The notes below the pieces were generated by a model that saw nothing but the letters and a program-made list of their open reading frames with translations, was not told the origin of the DNA and made no database searches. Source: JADKIH01 sp031417395 (GTDB taxonomy: Bacteria > Bacteroidota > Bacteroidia > AKYH767-A > 2013-40CM-41-45). From it: DNA of 64,000 bases. Of this stretch, positions 19,088 through 27,337 are shown one piece after another. Made by a program: the position numbers and the translations under genes. Position 1 is the first letter of the stretch. Each line of letters opens with the position of its first letter. The stretch spans positions 1 to 64,000 of the forward strand of contig JANOVM010000020.1 of assembly GCA_031417395.1 (NCBI GenBank), written 5' to 3'.

Positions 19088-19594
19088 CTATCCTTCATCC
19101 TGTCTTATTTTAACCAAACTTTTCCTAAGCGCTCCTTTATGAAAAAGAAAAGTTACAATCAATGCAATCAGGCATCCTGCAATTACAGAAATTAATCTCT
19201 GAAATGTAATAGACCAAAAATCCGGTTGATTGTATTGTTCCCCATGAAGCATTATGATAATTACAGCAGCGATTGCCGCTCTGCTGCCTGACATTAATTT
19301 GAAAAAATAACAAGCTAAAATTGTTATTACAATAGCAGAAAGTACAGAAACAGCTATAGGAAGATTAATCAAAAAACATAATAAACTTGCAAGTCCGCCG
19401 ATAATGTTTGCTTTGATGCGTGTAAAGGCTAATGGAATTGATTCATCACTGTCCGGAGTAATTACCAATATAACAGAGATCATGCACCAGCTGATGTCAT
19501 TATATTTAATCAGCCAAGAAATCAGAAATACGATTAAACATCCGAAAATGCATTTTAGGATGTAGAGTAAAATGCCTTTAGAATCATTTTCCAT
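19088..19594 (-). CDS. Short FUSC/aromatic-acid-exporter-type membrane protein
   Basis: A 168-residue protein with about five transmembrane helices, alternating hydrophobic segments and short loops, typical of the FUSC or ArAE_1 N-terminal membrane domain (LISWLIKYNDISWCMISVILVITPD, RIKANIIGG, FQRLISVIAGCLIALIV). Full-length relatives have a second cytoplasmic or membrane half that is absent here. FUSC relatives export aromatic acids or amphiphiles. Its place directly downstream of puuD suggests export of an aromatic or purine-derived compound, but this is inference. Confidence 0.68.
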   Translation of the reverse strand: MENDSKGILLYILKCIFGCLIVFLISWLIKYNDISWCMISVILVITPDSDESIPLAFTRIKANIIGGLASLLCFLINLPIAVSVLSAIVITILACYFFKLMSGSRAAIAAVIIIMLHGEQYNQPDFWSITFQRLISVIAGCLIALIVTFLFHKGALRKSLVKIRQDEG

Positions 19595-19648
19595 TCACTT
19601 TCTCAATTTTAATTGGCGATCCTATTGCTATTGTTTTAACTAATCAAA

Positions 19649-19727
19649 AAATTCTCAAATTCTCAAATTCTCAAATTCTCAAATTCTCTAATTCTCTAAT
19701 TCTCAAATTCTCAAATTCTCAAATTAA
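19649..19727. repeat. 8-bp tandem array (AAATTCTC) x9 next to the puuD stop
   Basis: Nine consecutive 8-bp units occupy 19649-19720, seven AAATTCTC and two TAATTCTC, followed by AAATTAA just outside the puuD stop codon at 19728-19730. On the puuD strand this reads as a GAGAATTT array immediately after the TAG. Related shorter arrays lie at 33930-33965, 35320-35356 and 35428-35462. Confidence 0.95.
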
Positions 19728-21125
19728 CTATTCAACCTTCGCCCCCTGCCCAATCCACCTCCCCAAAATCTCTCTCTCTGCTTCTGTAATCCCAGTTTTA
19801 TTTCCCTGAGGCATAGTTTTGGTTTGCACTACGCGAAAAAGTATTCTATCACTCAACTTTGCAATTTGCTGAGGTGTTTCAAACATAATTCCATTGGGCG
19901 CAACTTTTTGTACATCATCGGTGGGATGGGAGGAGTGACACGATGTGCAACGTTTTGTTATGATGGTTTGTACTTCTGAAAAATTTACGGGAGTTTTGTT
20001 TGTACTTTTTATTGTTGGAGAGGTAACAAAAACCATTGCGAAAAGTGAAAGCGCCGCAAAACCAAGAAGCCAGGCAGAGCTTATTCCCTTTTCATGTAGG
20101 TTAATGTAGTGCCTTACCGCTACACTTCCGATAATCAATCCTCCCAGTATGGCCCAATTATAGACAGGAGCAAACGTGCCCGGAAAATGATTGCTAATCA
20201 TAATAAAAATTACAGGCATTGTAATGTAATTATTATGAAGAGAGCGCAGCCCTGCATATTTTGCTTTTCCAAGATCAGGTGGAAGATTTTGTTTGGCGGC
20301 GTGAACTAAAGCTTTTTGAGAAGGGATGATGACGAAGAATACATTTCCTGCCATTATCGTTCCAAGTATTGCACCAATGTGAATGAATGCTGCCCGACCG
20401 CTCAGATATTTACTTAGGAAAAAGGAAAACGATACAACTATAATAAAACCGATTATGCCAAAAAGTTTTGGTTTTGCCAATAAAGATGAACGACACATTA
20501 TATCATATAGGAACCATCCGATTATCATTGATCCAATTCCAAGCAAAACTGATGTTAATGGTGTAATGTCGCTGACTGCAGGATCAATCATGAATGATTT
20601 TGCATTCATATAGTAAACAAGGGTCAATAAAATTATTCCTGTTACCCAGGTAAAATATGCTTCGTATTTAAACCAATGTAATTTCTCCGGAAACTCTTTT
20701 GGTGCGCCTTTGTATTTTTCAATGTAATAAAATCCACCACCGTGTATGGCCCATAAATTACCTGCCAGTTCATCGCGTAAGTCTTTTGTACGGTTTAAGC
20801 TATTCTCTAAAAAGATAAAATAGATTGATGCTCCTATCCATGCAATTCCAAAAACAACATGAGCCCAGCGAACCACCAGATTCACCCATTCCATTACATT
20901 TCCTTCCAACCCATTTTTTCGCAGAACAGGAAAACCAAAATAGACCAGAATTGAAATTGCAGCAAGAATAATTAGAACATATCGGGTAAAGTTTACTTCT
21001 TCTTTGATATCATCTCCTGTATCTTTTTGAAGATTATTTTTCTTCAAAACAATGAAAACATCATTTAGTATCCATATTGCAATAACTACCAGTGCTATAA
21101 AAACAAAAAAAAGAGTATTACTCAT
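19728..21125 (-). CDS. puuD: Membrane urate hydroxylase with C-terminal cytochrome c domain
   Basis: A 465-residue integral membrane enzyme of the PuuD family, which oxidises urate to 5-hydroxyisourate and passes electrons to its own cytochrome c domain rather than making peroxide as cofactor-free uricase does. About eight or nine transmembrane helices span residues 5-380 (WAHVVFGIAWIGASIYFIFLE, GGGFYYIEKYKGAPKEFPEKLHWFK). The C-terminal domain has the haem motif CTSCH (C393, C396, H397) and a probable axial methionine M438 (TKTMPQGN). It lies between the uraH/uraD/alc group and the FUSC-type gene, after a 318-bp repeat-rich gap, so it may have its own promoter. Confidence 0.9.
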   Translation of the reverse strand: MSNTLFFVFIALVVIAIWILNDVFIVLKKNNLQKDTGDDIKEEVNFTRYVLIILAAISILVYFGFPVLRKNGLEGNVMEWVNLVVRWAHVVFGIAWIGASIYFIFLENSLNRTKDLRDELAGNLWAIHGGGFYYIEKYKGAPKEFPEKLHWFKYEAYFTWVTGIILLTLVYYMNAKSFMIDPAVSDITPLTSVLLGIGSMIIGWFLYDIMCRSSLLAKPKLFGIIGFIIVVSFSFFLSKYLSGRAAFIHIGAILGTIMAGNVFFVIIPSQKALVHAAKQNLPPDLGKAKYAGLRSLHNNYITMPVIFIMISNHFPGTFAPVYNWAILGGLIIGSVAVRHYINLHEKGISSAWLLGFAALSLFAMVFVTSPTIKSTNKTPVNFSEVQTIITKRCTSCHSSHPTDDVQKVAPNGIMFETPQQIAKLSDRILFRVVQTKTMPQGNKTGITEAEREILGRWIGQGAKVE

Positions 21126-21443
21126 TTAAAATAGTATTATTTATAAAATTTTGCCCAAGAATCTATTGCAGCATCATTAACTAATTTTTTTAAAAACGTT
21201 ATCCGATAGCTATCTGATCGTTAATCGTTAGTAGCCAATCGTTAGTAGCCAATCGTTGATCGTTACTCGTTACTCGTTATCTGATAGCTATCGGATCGTT
21301 ACTCTGGTTATTCGCTAATCCTCATCCGATAGCTATCGGATCCTTAATCGTTATTCGTTATTCGTTACTCGTTGATCGTTACTCTGGTTATTCGCAAATC
21401 CCGAATCCCGAATCCCTAATCCTCATCCAATATCTATCCCATC
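21126..21443. repeat. Repeat-rich intergenic region with GATAGCTATC palindromes
   Basis: This 318-bp gap between the DUF6986-type gene and puuD contains no plausible gene. It is built from short words (TCGTTA, TTATTCG, TAGTAGCCAATCGT, AATCCCG) repeated in tandem and interspersed. Palindromic copies occur at 21203-21216 and 21281-21294 (each one mismatch from CCGATAGCTATCGG) and at 21324-21341, a perfect 18-bp palindrome. A degenerate copy ends at about 21440. Relative to puuD it is the 5' region, so it could affect expression. Confidence 0.85.
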
Positions 21444-22877
21444 TCACTTCCCGCTTCTTCTCCCCAACAGTATCCTATAAAACGACCTGCTCCGTATTTC
21501 ATCCAGCGTCAATCCCGTCATGAGAATTTCTTTTTCACTCACAGCTCCGCAGTTTAATGCTTTCAGAAAGTAATTTAGTAGTCCTTGTCCTGTCGCTGCA
21601 TCGTCAAATACATCACCCGACAATGTTGCTTGTGCTGCTTTCTCAACGAAGTTTTTTAATCGAAGTGCAGCATCTTCATAACTTTCAAGAAAGAAAGAAT
21701 ACACTGCTGCATAACGCATGGGCAATTGTGCAGGGTGCAAGTCCCAGCCCTGATAAAAGCCATTGATGAGAGAATGCATGGTGTGTCCAAAGCCAAGTTT
21801 CCAGGCTTTATGAACGATATCGCGATTTTCTTTTTCCTGTTCAGGAGTCAGATTATCTCCTCTATGAGGTCCAACCGGCATTACATTAGTTGCACCATCA
21901 GATAACATAATTCCTGTTCCTCCGAGAGCTACGCGAGTCATGTGGTGAGCAAAATCGCAGACAGGATGATCCATCGTCTGGTATTTAGCAGTGATGTTGC
22001 AAGATGCAGTATAATCGTACGTTCCGAAATGAGCAGCAATACATCTTCCTTTACCTGCCCTGATTAAAGAAAGAAGCGGATTTTTTCCTTCTGCATCCAT
22101 CACTGCTTGCGTTGCTTCAACCATCATTTCCATTTTCAGGGAATGTGGAAGCAGTTTATGTTCGTGTTCTAAGATTTCGAAAAGTTTGGTAAGCGCTTCA
22201 ATCTGTTGAGGTATTGTAACCTTAGGAAGCATTACTATAAAATTGTCAGGAAGTTTTCCGCCTGTTTTGGCAAGAAGAGTAGTCAGGAAAATATCAAGTG
22301 TTCGTATTCCTCTGTGCTTAAGATCTTCTGTGAAGGGTTTAATTCGAATTCCGATAAAAGGAGAAATTGTTTTTTCTTTCATGCCTATGGCCAATTGCTC
22401 TGCCGCCTGAACAGCAGTTGCATCTTCTTCAGCATCGGGCCTGTTACCAAATCCATCTTCAAAATCGATGCGAAAATCTTCTACAGCTTCCATAGATAAT
22501 TTAGCGGCGATTTTTTTATAGACGAGAAAAGGAAACCAAAAATCTTCTTTCTTTATTTGCTCATCCGATAATTTGGAAAGCTTATCGTTGATAATTGCTA
22601 TTTTGTTTTTGTCACTTGGTATTAATTCATGTCCTTTTAATTCCAGAACCTTTGCTAAAACGGAAAAGTCAGGCGCATAAGTCTGAAAACTCTTTAAGGC
22701 TGTTTGCCCCATTTTTTGAGTAGTATCAGATTTAAATAGATTGGCGCCTCCATAAACTGTATGAACAGCTTGTCTGTCTGGCAGTTCACCGGGATATATT
22801 TTTTGAAAGGCAGAATTAGCTGTATGAAGTTCTTTTAGTACATGATCAACAGCTTCTTTTGGAATGGATAATTTCAT
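21444..22877 (-). CDS. Malate-synthase/CitE-like aldolase of the DUF6986 type
   Basis: I prefer ATG 22877 (477 residues), leaving 28 bp after uraH; the open frame extends to a TTG at 22934. The protein is a TIM-barrel of the HpcH/CitE/malate-synthase class, with an acidic RIDFEDGFGNRPDAEED motif near residue 150, a metal-ligand-like glutamate in MEMMVEATQAV and FGTYDYTASCNI. Homologues of this type are known to lie in urate-degradation operons but are uncharacterised, as far as I know. Because allantoicase makes ureidoglycolate and no ureidoglycolate lyase is seen here, it could cleave ureidoglycolate or condense the resulting glyoxylate with an acyl-CoA. The residues needed for metal-dependent C-C chemistry look intact. 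Confidence 0.78.
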   Translation of the reverse strand: MKLSIPKEAVDHVLKELHTANSAFQKIYPGELPDRQAVHTVYGGANLFKSDTTQKMGQTALKSFQTYAPDFSVLAKVLELKGHELIPSDKNKIAIINDKLSKLSDEQIKKEDFWFPFLVYKKIAAKLSMEAVEDFRIDFEDGFGNRPDAEEDATAVQAAEQLAIGMKEKTISPFIGIRIKPFTEDLKHRGIRTLDIFLTTLLAKTGGKLPDNFIVMLPKVTIPQQIEALTKLFEILEHEHKLLPHSLKMEMMVEATQAVMDAEGKNPLLSLIRAGKGRCIAAHFGTYDYTASCNITAKYQTMDHPVCDFAHHMTRVALGGTGIMLSDGATNVMPVGPHRGDNLTPEQEKENRDIVHKAWKLGFGHTMHSLINGFYQGWDLHPAQLPMRYAAVYSFFLESYEDAALRLKNFVEKAAQATLSGDVFDDAATGQGLLNYFLKALNCGAVSEKEILMTGLTLDEIRSRSFYRILLGRRSGK

Positions 22878-22905
22878 ATTTAATTTTATCGATTTTTTTA
22901 ATTTT

Positions 22906-23244
22906 TCAACTTCCACGATACGTAGAGTATCCAAATGGATTTAGCAGCAAGGGTACATGATAATGAGAACTGTCTGTTATTTCAAATTCAATATTTACAG
23001 ACGGATAAAAAGCTTTTACCTTTTGTTTTTCAAAATAGGACTTAGTATCGAAAACCAGTTTGTATATGCCGGGAGTAATTTCCACTTCCTCTGAAACCAG
23101 ATTCTTTATACGACCATCGTTGTCGGTTTCACCTTCTGAAACTATTTTCCAATTGCCATTCAGCTTTTGTTCAAGAGTTACGGGAACTGCTGAAGCAGGG
23201 CGTCCCAAAGAGGTATCTAAAATATGTGTCGTTATCAGGCTCAT
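22906..23244 (-). CDS. uraH: 5-Hydroxyisourate hydrolase
   Basis: A 112-residue transthyretin-like hydrolase. Both family signatures are present: the N-terminal THILDTSLGRPASAVPVTLE and the C-terminal NPFGYSTYRGS, including the terminal YRGS tetrapeptide typical of catalytically competent HIU hydrolases and absent from transthyretin. It hydrolyses 5-hydroxyisourate, the PuuD product, to OHCU. Its ATG overlaps the uraD stop codon in an ATGA arrangement, indicating translational coupling. Confidence 0.95.
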   Translation of the reverse strand: MSLITTHILDTSLGRPASAVPVTLEQKLNGNWKIVSEGETDNDGRIKNLVSEEVEITPGIYKLVFDTKSYFEKQKVKAFYPSVNIEFEITDSSHYHVPLLLNPFGYSTYRGS

Positions 23245-23741
23245 GATATCAATTTATCGATGCGAAGGTGGGTAATTTTATTCTGTTCCTGAGCTGCAAT
23301 GTTCAATTCTTTTTCAGCATCGTTGTTAAGTCTATCGTTCAAAAGTCCCAGCATTTCACCGGCAGTTTTCCCTGTTGCACAAACGATAAATATAAAACCA
23401 AATTTATTTTCATAAGTATTATTTGCCTGAATCAATTCCTGAAGTATATTTTCATCGGCATTTTGTGTCCCCGACTGTTCATTTTCTGCCCATGATTTTG
23501 TGGCTTCGAATTTTTTTTCCAAAGCTTTTTGTCCGATTTTCGGATGGTGCGAAAATGCTTCCAGCCAGTCCGCTTTCCTGCAGTCCCACCAGGAATTGTC
23601 TGAAAGCTCTTTCAGTGATTCAATTGATTTAAAGGGCATATGTTCTACAACATTATTGGCCCAATGCGTGCAGCCGCAACATTTGAACAACTGATCCCAT
23701 GCTTCTTTAGACGGTAAACTATTGAATTCTTCCAGTTTCAT
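23241..23741 (-). CDS. uraD: OHCU decarboxylase
   Basis: I choose ATG 23741 over a TTG at 23762, giving 166 residues starting MKLEEFNSL. This is the 2-oxo-4-hydroxy-4-carboxy-5-ureidoimidazoline decarboxylase that produces S-allantoin. The HPKIG motif with its catalytic histidine is present (SHHPKIGQ), as is the GFIFIVCATGKTA segment and the family N-terminal pattern. This start leaves one base between it and the alc stop; the stop overlaps the uraH start. Confidence 0.94.
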   Translation of the reverse strand: MKLEEFNSLPSKEAWDQLFKCCGCTHWANNVVEHMPFKSIESLKELSDNSWWDCRKADWLEAFSHHPKIGQKALEKKFEATKSWAENEQSGTQNADENILQELIQANNTYENKFGFIFIVCATGKTAGEMLGLLNDRLNNDAEKELNIAAQEQNKITHLRIDKLIS

Positions 23742-23742
23742 A

Positions 23743-24756
23743 TCAATCGGATATTTTTCCAAACAATCTCATCCTGCTTATTCCGCCATCGGGAAAAATG
23801 GTAAGCCTCACATGCGTAAAGGGACCTTTCTCTTTCAGTTCATCGGTGAAATAATGTTCATGATCAGCTTTCAGTTTAGTTTGCGGTAAAATTACCTTCC
23901 ATTTTATAGCATCAGTATTGATTGTGCTTTCAGCATCTTTGGAAAGCATGCAACCTTCAATTAGACATGTATCCGGATAATTGCCTTTAAAATGACACGT
24001 ATCAATCAATGCTTTTTCAATTGTTCCTTTATGTGCAAGACGTACTATTACCCAATCTTTATTTCCCGGCGTTCTGTTTCTTTTTGTTTCCCAGCCGTCT
24101 CCCATATTAATACCTCTTCCGGGCATGATAAGATTGTCCATATGACTAAAAAACATATCGTTGCATAATATAGATCTGGCGCCATTCACAGAAGCAGCAA
24201 GGTCAATAACTTCTGTTTTATTTACCTTACTCCAGTCTATAAATACATCACCATAAACTTTAAAACGTGCTACTCCGCCATCAGGATAAATATTTAATCT
24301 TAAATGAGTATAAATTTCACTTGAATTAATTTCAAAAAAATTCTGACTTCCCGGTTGAAGGGGAGAGTGAGGCAAAATTTCTTTCCACGATATTTTTAGA
24401 GGATCAACTTTTTCACCTGCCGGAATATTTACTGCATCTACTGAAGCAAAGGGTGGATGATTGCCAAGAAAGAAATTTGTATCTATATCGAATCCTTTAA
24501 TCAGTCCCGATGCTGCCAATTGTATAATACACCAGTCGTGACCGGGCGTTCTCTTTCTGCGCGATTCCCATCCATCCATCCATTTGCCACGATCTGTATA
24601 TTTATCGGCTATGAAAATTCCTCTTCCCGGTTTTAGAAGATTTTCTTTTTCTGCAAAAAAATCATCGCTGCATAGTAAGGTTTTCCCGCCCAATCGTTCA
24701 GCAGCAAGGTCGGCAAGTTTCGTGAACTCAGGATTAACTTTATTTTGTATTAACAT
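23743..24756 (-). CDS. alc: Allantoicase
   Basis: A 337-residue protein made of two homologous jelly-roll halves, as in known allantoicases. The repeated signature GRGI...GDGWETKRNRTPG.DW (second half, about 210-225) matches D-KWMDGWESRRKRTPGHDW in the first half (about 58-75); each half also has an HLRLNIYPDGGVARFKVYG-like strand (HVRLTIFPDGGISRMRLFG in the second). It hydrolyses allantoate to (S)-ureidoglycolate and urea. It heads the tight alc-uraD-uraH run and lies 57 bp downstream of the delta-60 repeat gene. Confidence 0.94.
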   Translation of the reverse strand: MLIQNKVNPEFTKLADLAAERLGGKTLLCSDDFFAEKENLLKPGRGIFIADKYTDRGKWMDGWESRRKRTPGHDWCIIQLAASGLIKGFDIDTNFFLGNHPPFASVDAVNIPAGEKVDPLKISWKEILPHSPLQPGSQNFFEINSSEIYTHLRLNIYPDGGVARFKVYGDVFIDWSKVNKTEVIDLAASVNGARSILCNDMFFSHMDNLIMPGRGINMGDGWETKRNRTPGNKDWVIVRLAHKGTIEKALIDTCHFKGNYPDTCLIEGCMLSKDAESTINTDAIKWKVILPQTKLKADHEHYFTDELKEKGPFTHVRLTIFPDGGISRMRLFGKISD

Positions 24757-24813
24757 CTAAATTAAATATTATAAAACAACTTGTAATATTATTAATTATT
24801 TTATCACATCCTA

Positions 24814-27333
24814 TTATTCATGAATAAATTTATTGGATCGTATTTCTAGGTCAGTAACAATATTTATAATAAAAAGTCCTGATGAAAGATTGCTGACATT
24901 AATACTCTTTGAAAAAAAATCCGAATATAAATTCCCTTTTTCTTTATATAAAGCTTTCCCATTTATGTCTATAAGATTCAAAGAATAACTTTTGCCTTTT
25001 AAATTCTTAGCATCTACATAAAGTATTTTCGAGCCTGATGAATACGCAAGATTTAATTTTTGAATTTTTTCTTCCTTAATTTCGGAAATTGAAATGGAGA
25101 GTGTGTCATTTAAAATCCTGACTAATCTGTTTCTGCCGACATAATTGTAGTGGTAAAACTGACCCCCAATAATAATTGATTGATTTGACTGAAGAGCTAA
25201 CGTAAAAATAGGGCCACCTCCATTTCCCGAACTGAATGTTAAATCCATATATCCATCATGATATAATCGGGCAATATTGTTGGCGAATCCGCCGTTATAA
25301 TAATTGAAAGCTCCTGCAATAATAATTTTACCGTTAGCTAGGATGGATACTCCGTAAATTTCATTGTTAGCACCCTGGCCATTTTTATTAAATGTTGTAT
25401 CAATTGCCCCGTCAGAATTTAGCCTTACAATATATTGTGAGTAATTTCCATTGAAAGTGTGAAAGCCTCCTCCAACTAATATCTTTCCATCAGGATCTAT
25501 TTTTGTAGTATATACAGAAAAATCAGCGCCAGAGCCAATATCAAATGTTGTATCTAAAGAGCCATCTGTATTCAATTGAGCTAGAAAATTTCTTGGTATT
25601 CCATTGACAATGGTAAAATCGCCACCAATAATAATTTTTCCATTTGGTTGCAGAGATAAAGTTCTTACAGCCATATTTGTTCCTGTACCGGGATTAAAAG
25701 TTGTGTCAAGAGATCCATCGGAATTAATTCTGGCAATATAATTTCTGATTACACCATTGAAAATTGTAAAATTACCTCCGATTAAAATCTTGCCATTGGG
25801 TTGTATTAAGGTAGTTCGAATCCAACTATTTGCACCGGTTCCCGGGTTAAAAGTAGTATCTACTGATCCATCAGAATTTAGCCTCACAATTTTATTTCGA
25901 ATATAATTATCGAACTTATCAAAATCACCACTTACAACAATTTTTCCATCCTGCTGAATTGAAAAATTAGCTACTGTGTTATTTGCGCCGGATCCAACAT
26001 TAAAAGCAGTGTCAATGTTCCCGTTTGAATATAGTCTTGAAATATGATTAACTAACACTCCATTATAAGTTGTAAATACGCCACCAATTAATATCTTTTC
26101 ATCGCTTTGTATAGCACTTCCTATAACCCAGTTATTGGCTCCCGAAACCGGATTAAACAAAGGATCAATTGTGCCATCAGTGTTTAATCTGGCAATTCTA
26201 TTAGCGTCAAAAATACCATAAATTGTAAAAAGTCCTCCCAAAAGAATTTTTAAATCCGGTTGAAGAAGTACGCTTGAGACAGTTAAATCAGTGGTTGAGT
26301 TACCATCGTTAAAGTTTGAATCAAACGATCCATCCGGGTTAAGACGAGCAATATTATCTGAGGGGGAACCAATTTGAATCCAGAAATTTCCACCAATAAT
26401 TATTTTACCATCCGGTTGAAGTGCTATGTCCCAAATATTGCTGTAATTCCATGGACCAATATCGAAAGTTGTGTCTATGGTTCCATCCGGAAAAAGTCTA
26501 ACTAAATTGTTTGCATTCGTTCCATTAAATGAAGAAAATCCTCCTCCAAGAATTATTTTCCCATCCGATTGAACTGCCACAGCATAAATTGAATCAGCGC
26601 CACTGCCAACTATTAGTGTCGAGTCCAATGTTCCATTAGAATTAATTCGTGCAATTTTATTATTTGAAGAGCCATTAATGAATGAGAAATTACCAATTAT
26701 TATTACGCTACTATCAGGTTGAAGAATGGCTTTGTTAATATTTCCGTTTGTTCCTATTCCTGTAACAAAAGTTGAATCAAGTGATCCATTTGAATTTATC
26801 CTTGCAATGAGATTTACCGGTACACCATCATAAGTCGTAAAATTTCCGTAAATTATAATTCTTCCGTCTGGTTGAAGAATGGCCTTGTAAGTAGCTTGAT
26901 TTACACTAGCTCCGGAATTAAAACTCGCATCAATAGAGCCATCTGCATTTAATCGGATCAAGCGATTTGCTGGAAACCCATTAAATAAAGTAAAGTCTCC
27001 ACTTAGTATAATTTTGCCGTCAGTTTGCGGACAAATAGATCCAACCCAGTTGTTAGGTCCTGAACCTATATTAAAAGTAGTATCATATGTACCATCAGCA
27101 TTTGTTCGGGTGAAGCGATTACATGGTTTTTTATTGTAGGATGTAAATTGCCCTGCAAGGAGAATTTTGCCATCGGATTGAAGTGCCATAATGTTAATAG
27201 AATTATTAGGTCCATTAAGGTAACTATATCCAGAATCCAATGAATTAAAACTTGTATCGATGGCCCCCGTTTGTGCCATGAGTGAAGTGAACTGGAGGAA
27301 AATGAAGCAATAAAAAATAAAAATATAATTCAT
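24814..27333 (-). CDS. T9SS-secreted delta-60 repeat beta-propeller protein
   Basis: An 839-residue exported protein: signal peptide to about residue 20, then about fourteen 50-55-residue delta-60 (DUF5122-type) repeats with the pattern QPDGKIIIGG.F..NG....IARLN.DGS.D.TFN.G.G. A C-terminal ~70-residue tail ends in KFIHE and looks like a type A sorting domain. The repeats form a beta-propeller in related proteins. Its position is odd: it begins only 4 bp after the allantoinase stop and lies just before alc, so it is probably co-transcribed with purine-catabolic genes. No enzyme motif is visible. Confidence 0.88.
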   Translation of the reverse strand: MNYIFIFYCFIFLQFTSLMAQTGAIDTSFNSLDSGYSYLNGPNNSINIMALQSDGKILLAGQFTSYNKKPCNRFTRTNADGTYDTTFNIGSGPNNWVGSICPQTDGKIILSGDFTLFNGFPANRLIRLNADGSIDASFNSGASVNQATYKAILQPDGRIIIYGNFTTYDGVPVNLIARINSNGSLDSTFVTGIGTNGNINKAILQPDSSVIIIGNFSFINGSSNNKIARINSNGTLDSTLIVGSGADSIYAVAVQSDGKIILGGGFSSFNGTNANNLVRLFPDGTIDTTFDIGPWNYSNIWDIALQPDGKIIIGGNFWIQIGSPSDNIARLNPDGSFDSNFNDGNSTTDLTVSSVLLQPDLKILLGGLFTIYGIFDANRIARLNTDGTIDPLFNPVSGANNWVIGSAIQSDEKILIGGVFTTYNGVLVNHISRLYSNGNIDTAFNVGSGANNTVANFSIQQDGKIVVSGDFDKFDNYIRNKIVRLNSDGSVDTTFNPGTGANSWIRTTLIQPNGKILIGGNFTIFNGVIRNYIARINSDGSLDTTFNPGTGTNMAVRTLSLQPNGKIIIGGDFTIVNGIPRNFLAQLNTDGSLDTTFDIGSGADFSVYTTKIDPDGKILVGGGFHTFNGNYSQYIVRLNSDGAIDTTFNKNGQGANNEIYGVSILANGKIIIAGAFNYYNGGFANNIARLYHDGYMDLTFSSGNGGGPIFTLALQSNQSIIIGGQFYHYNYVGRNRLVRILNDTLSISISEIKEEKIQKLNLAYSSGSKILYVDAKNLKGKSYSLNLIDINGKALYKEKGNLYSDFFSKSINVSNLSSGLFIINIVTDLEIRSNKFIHE

Positions 27334-27337
27334 TCGG

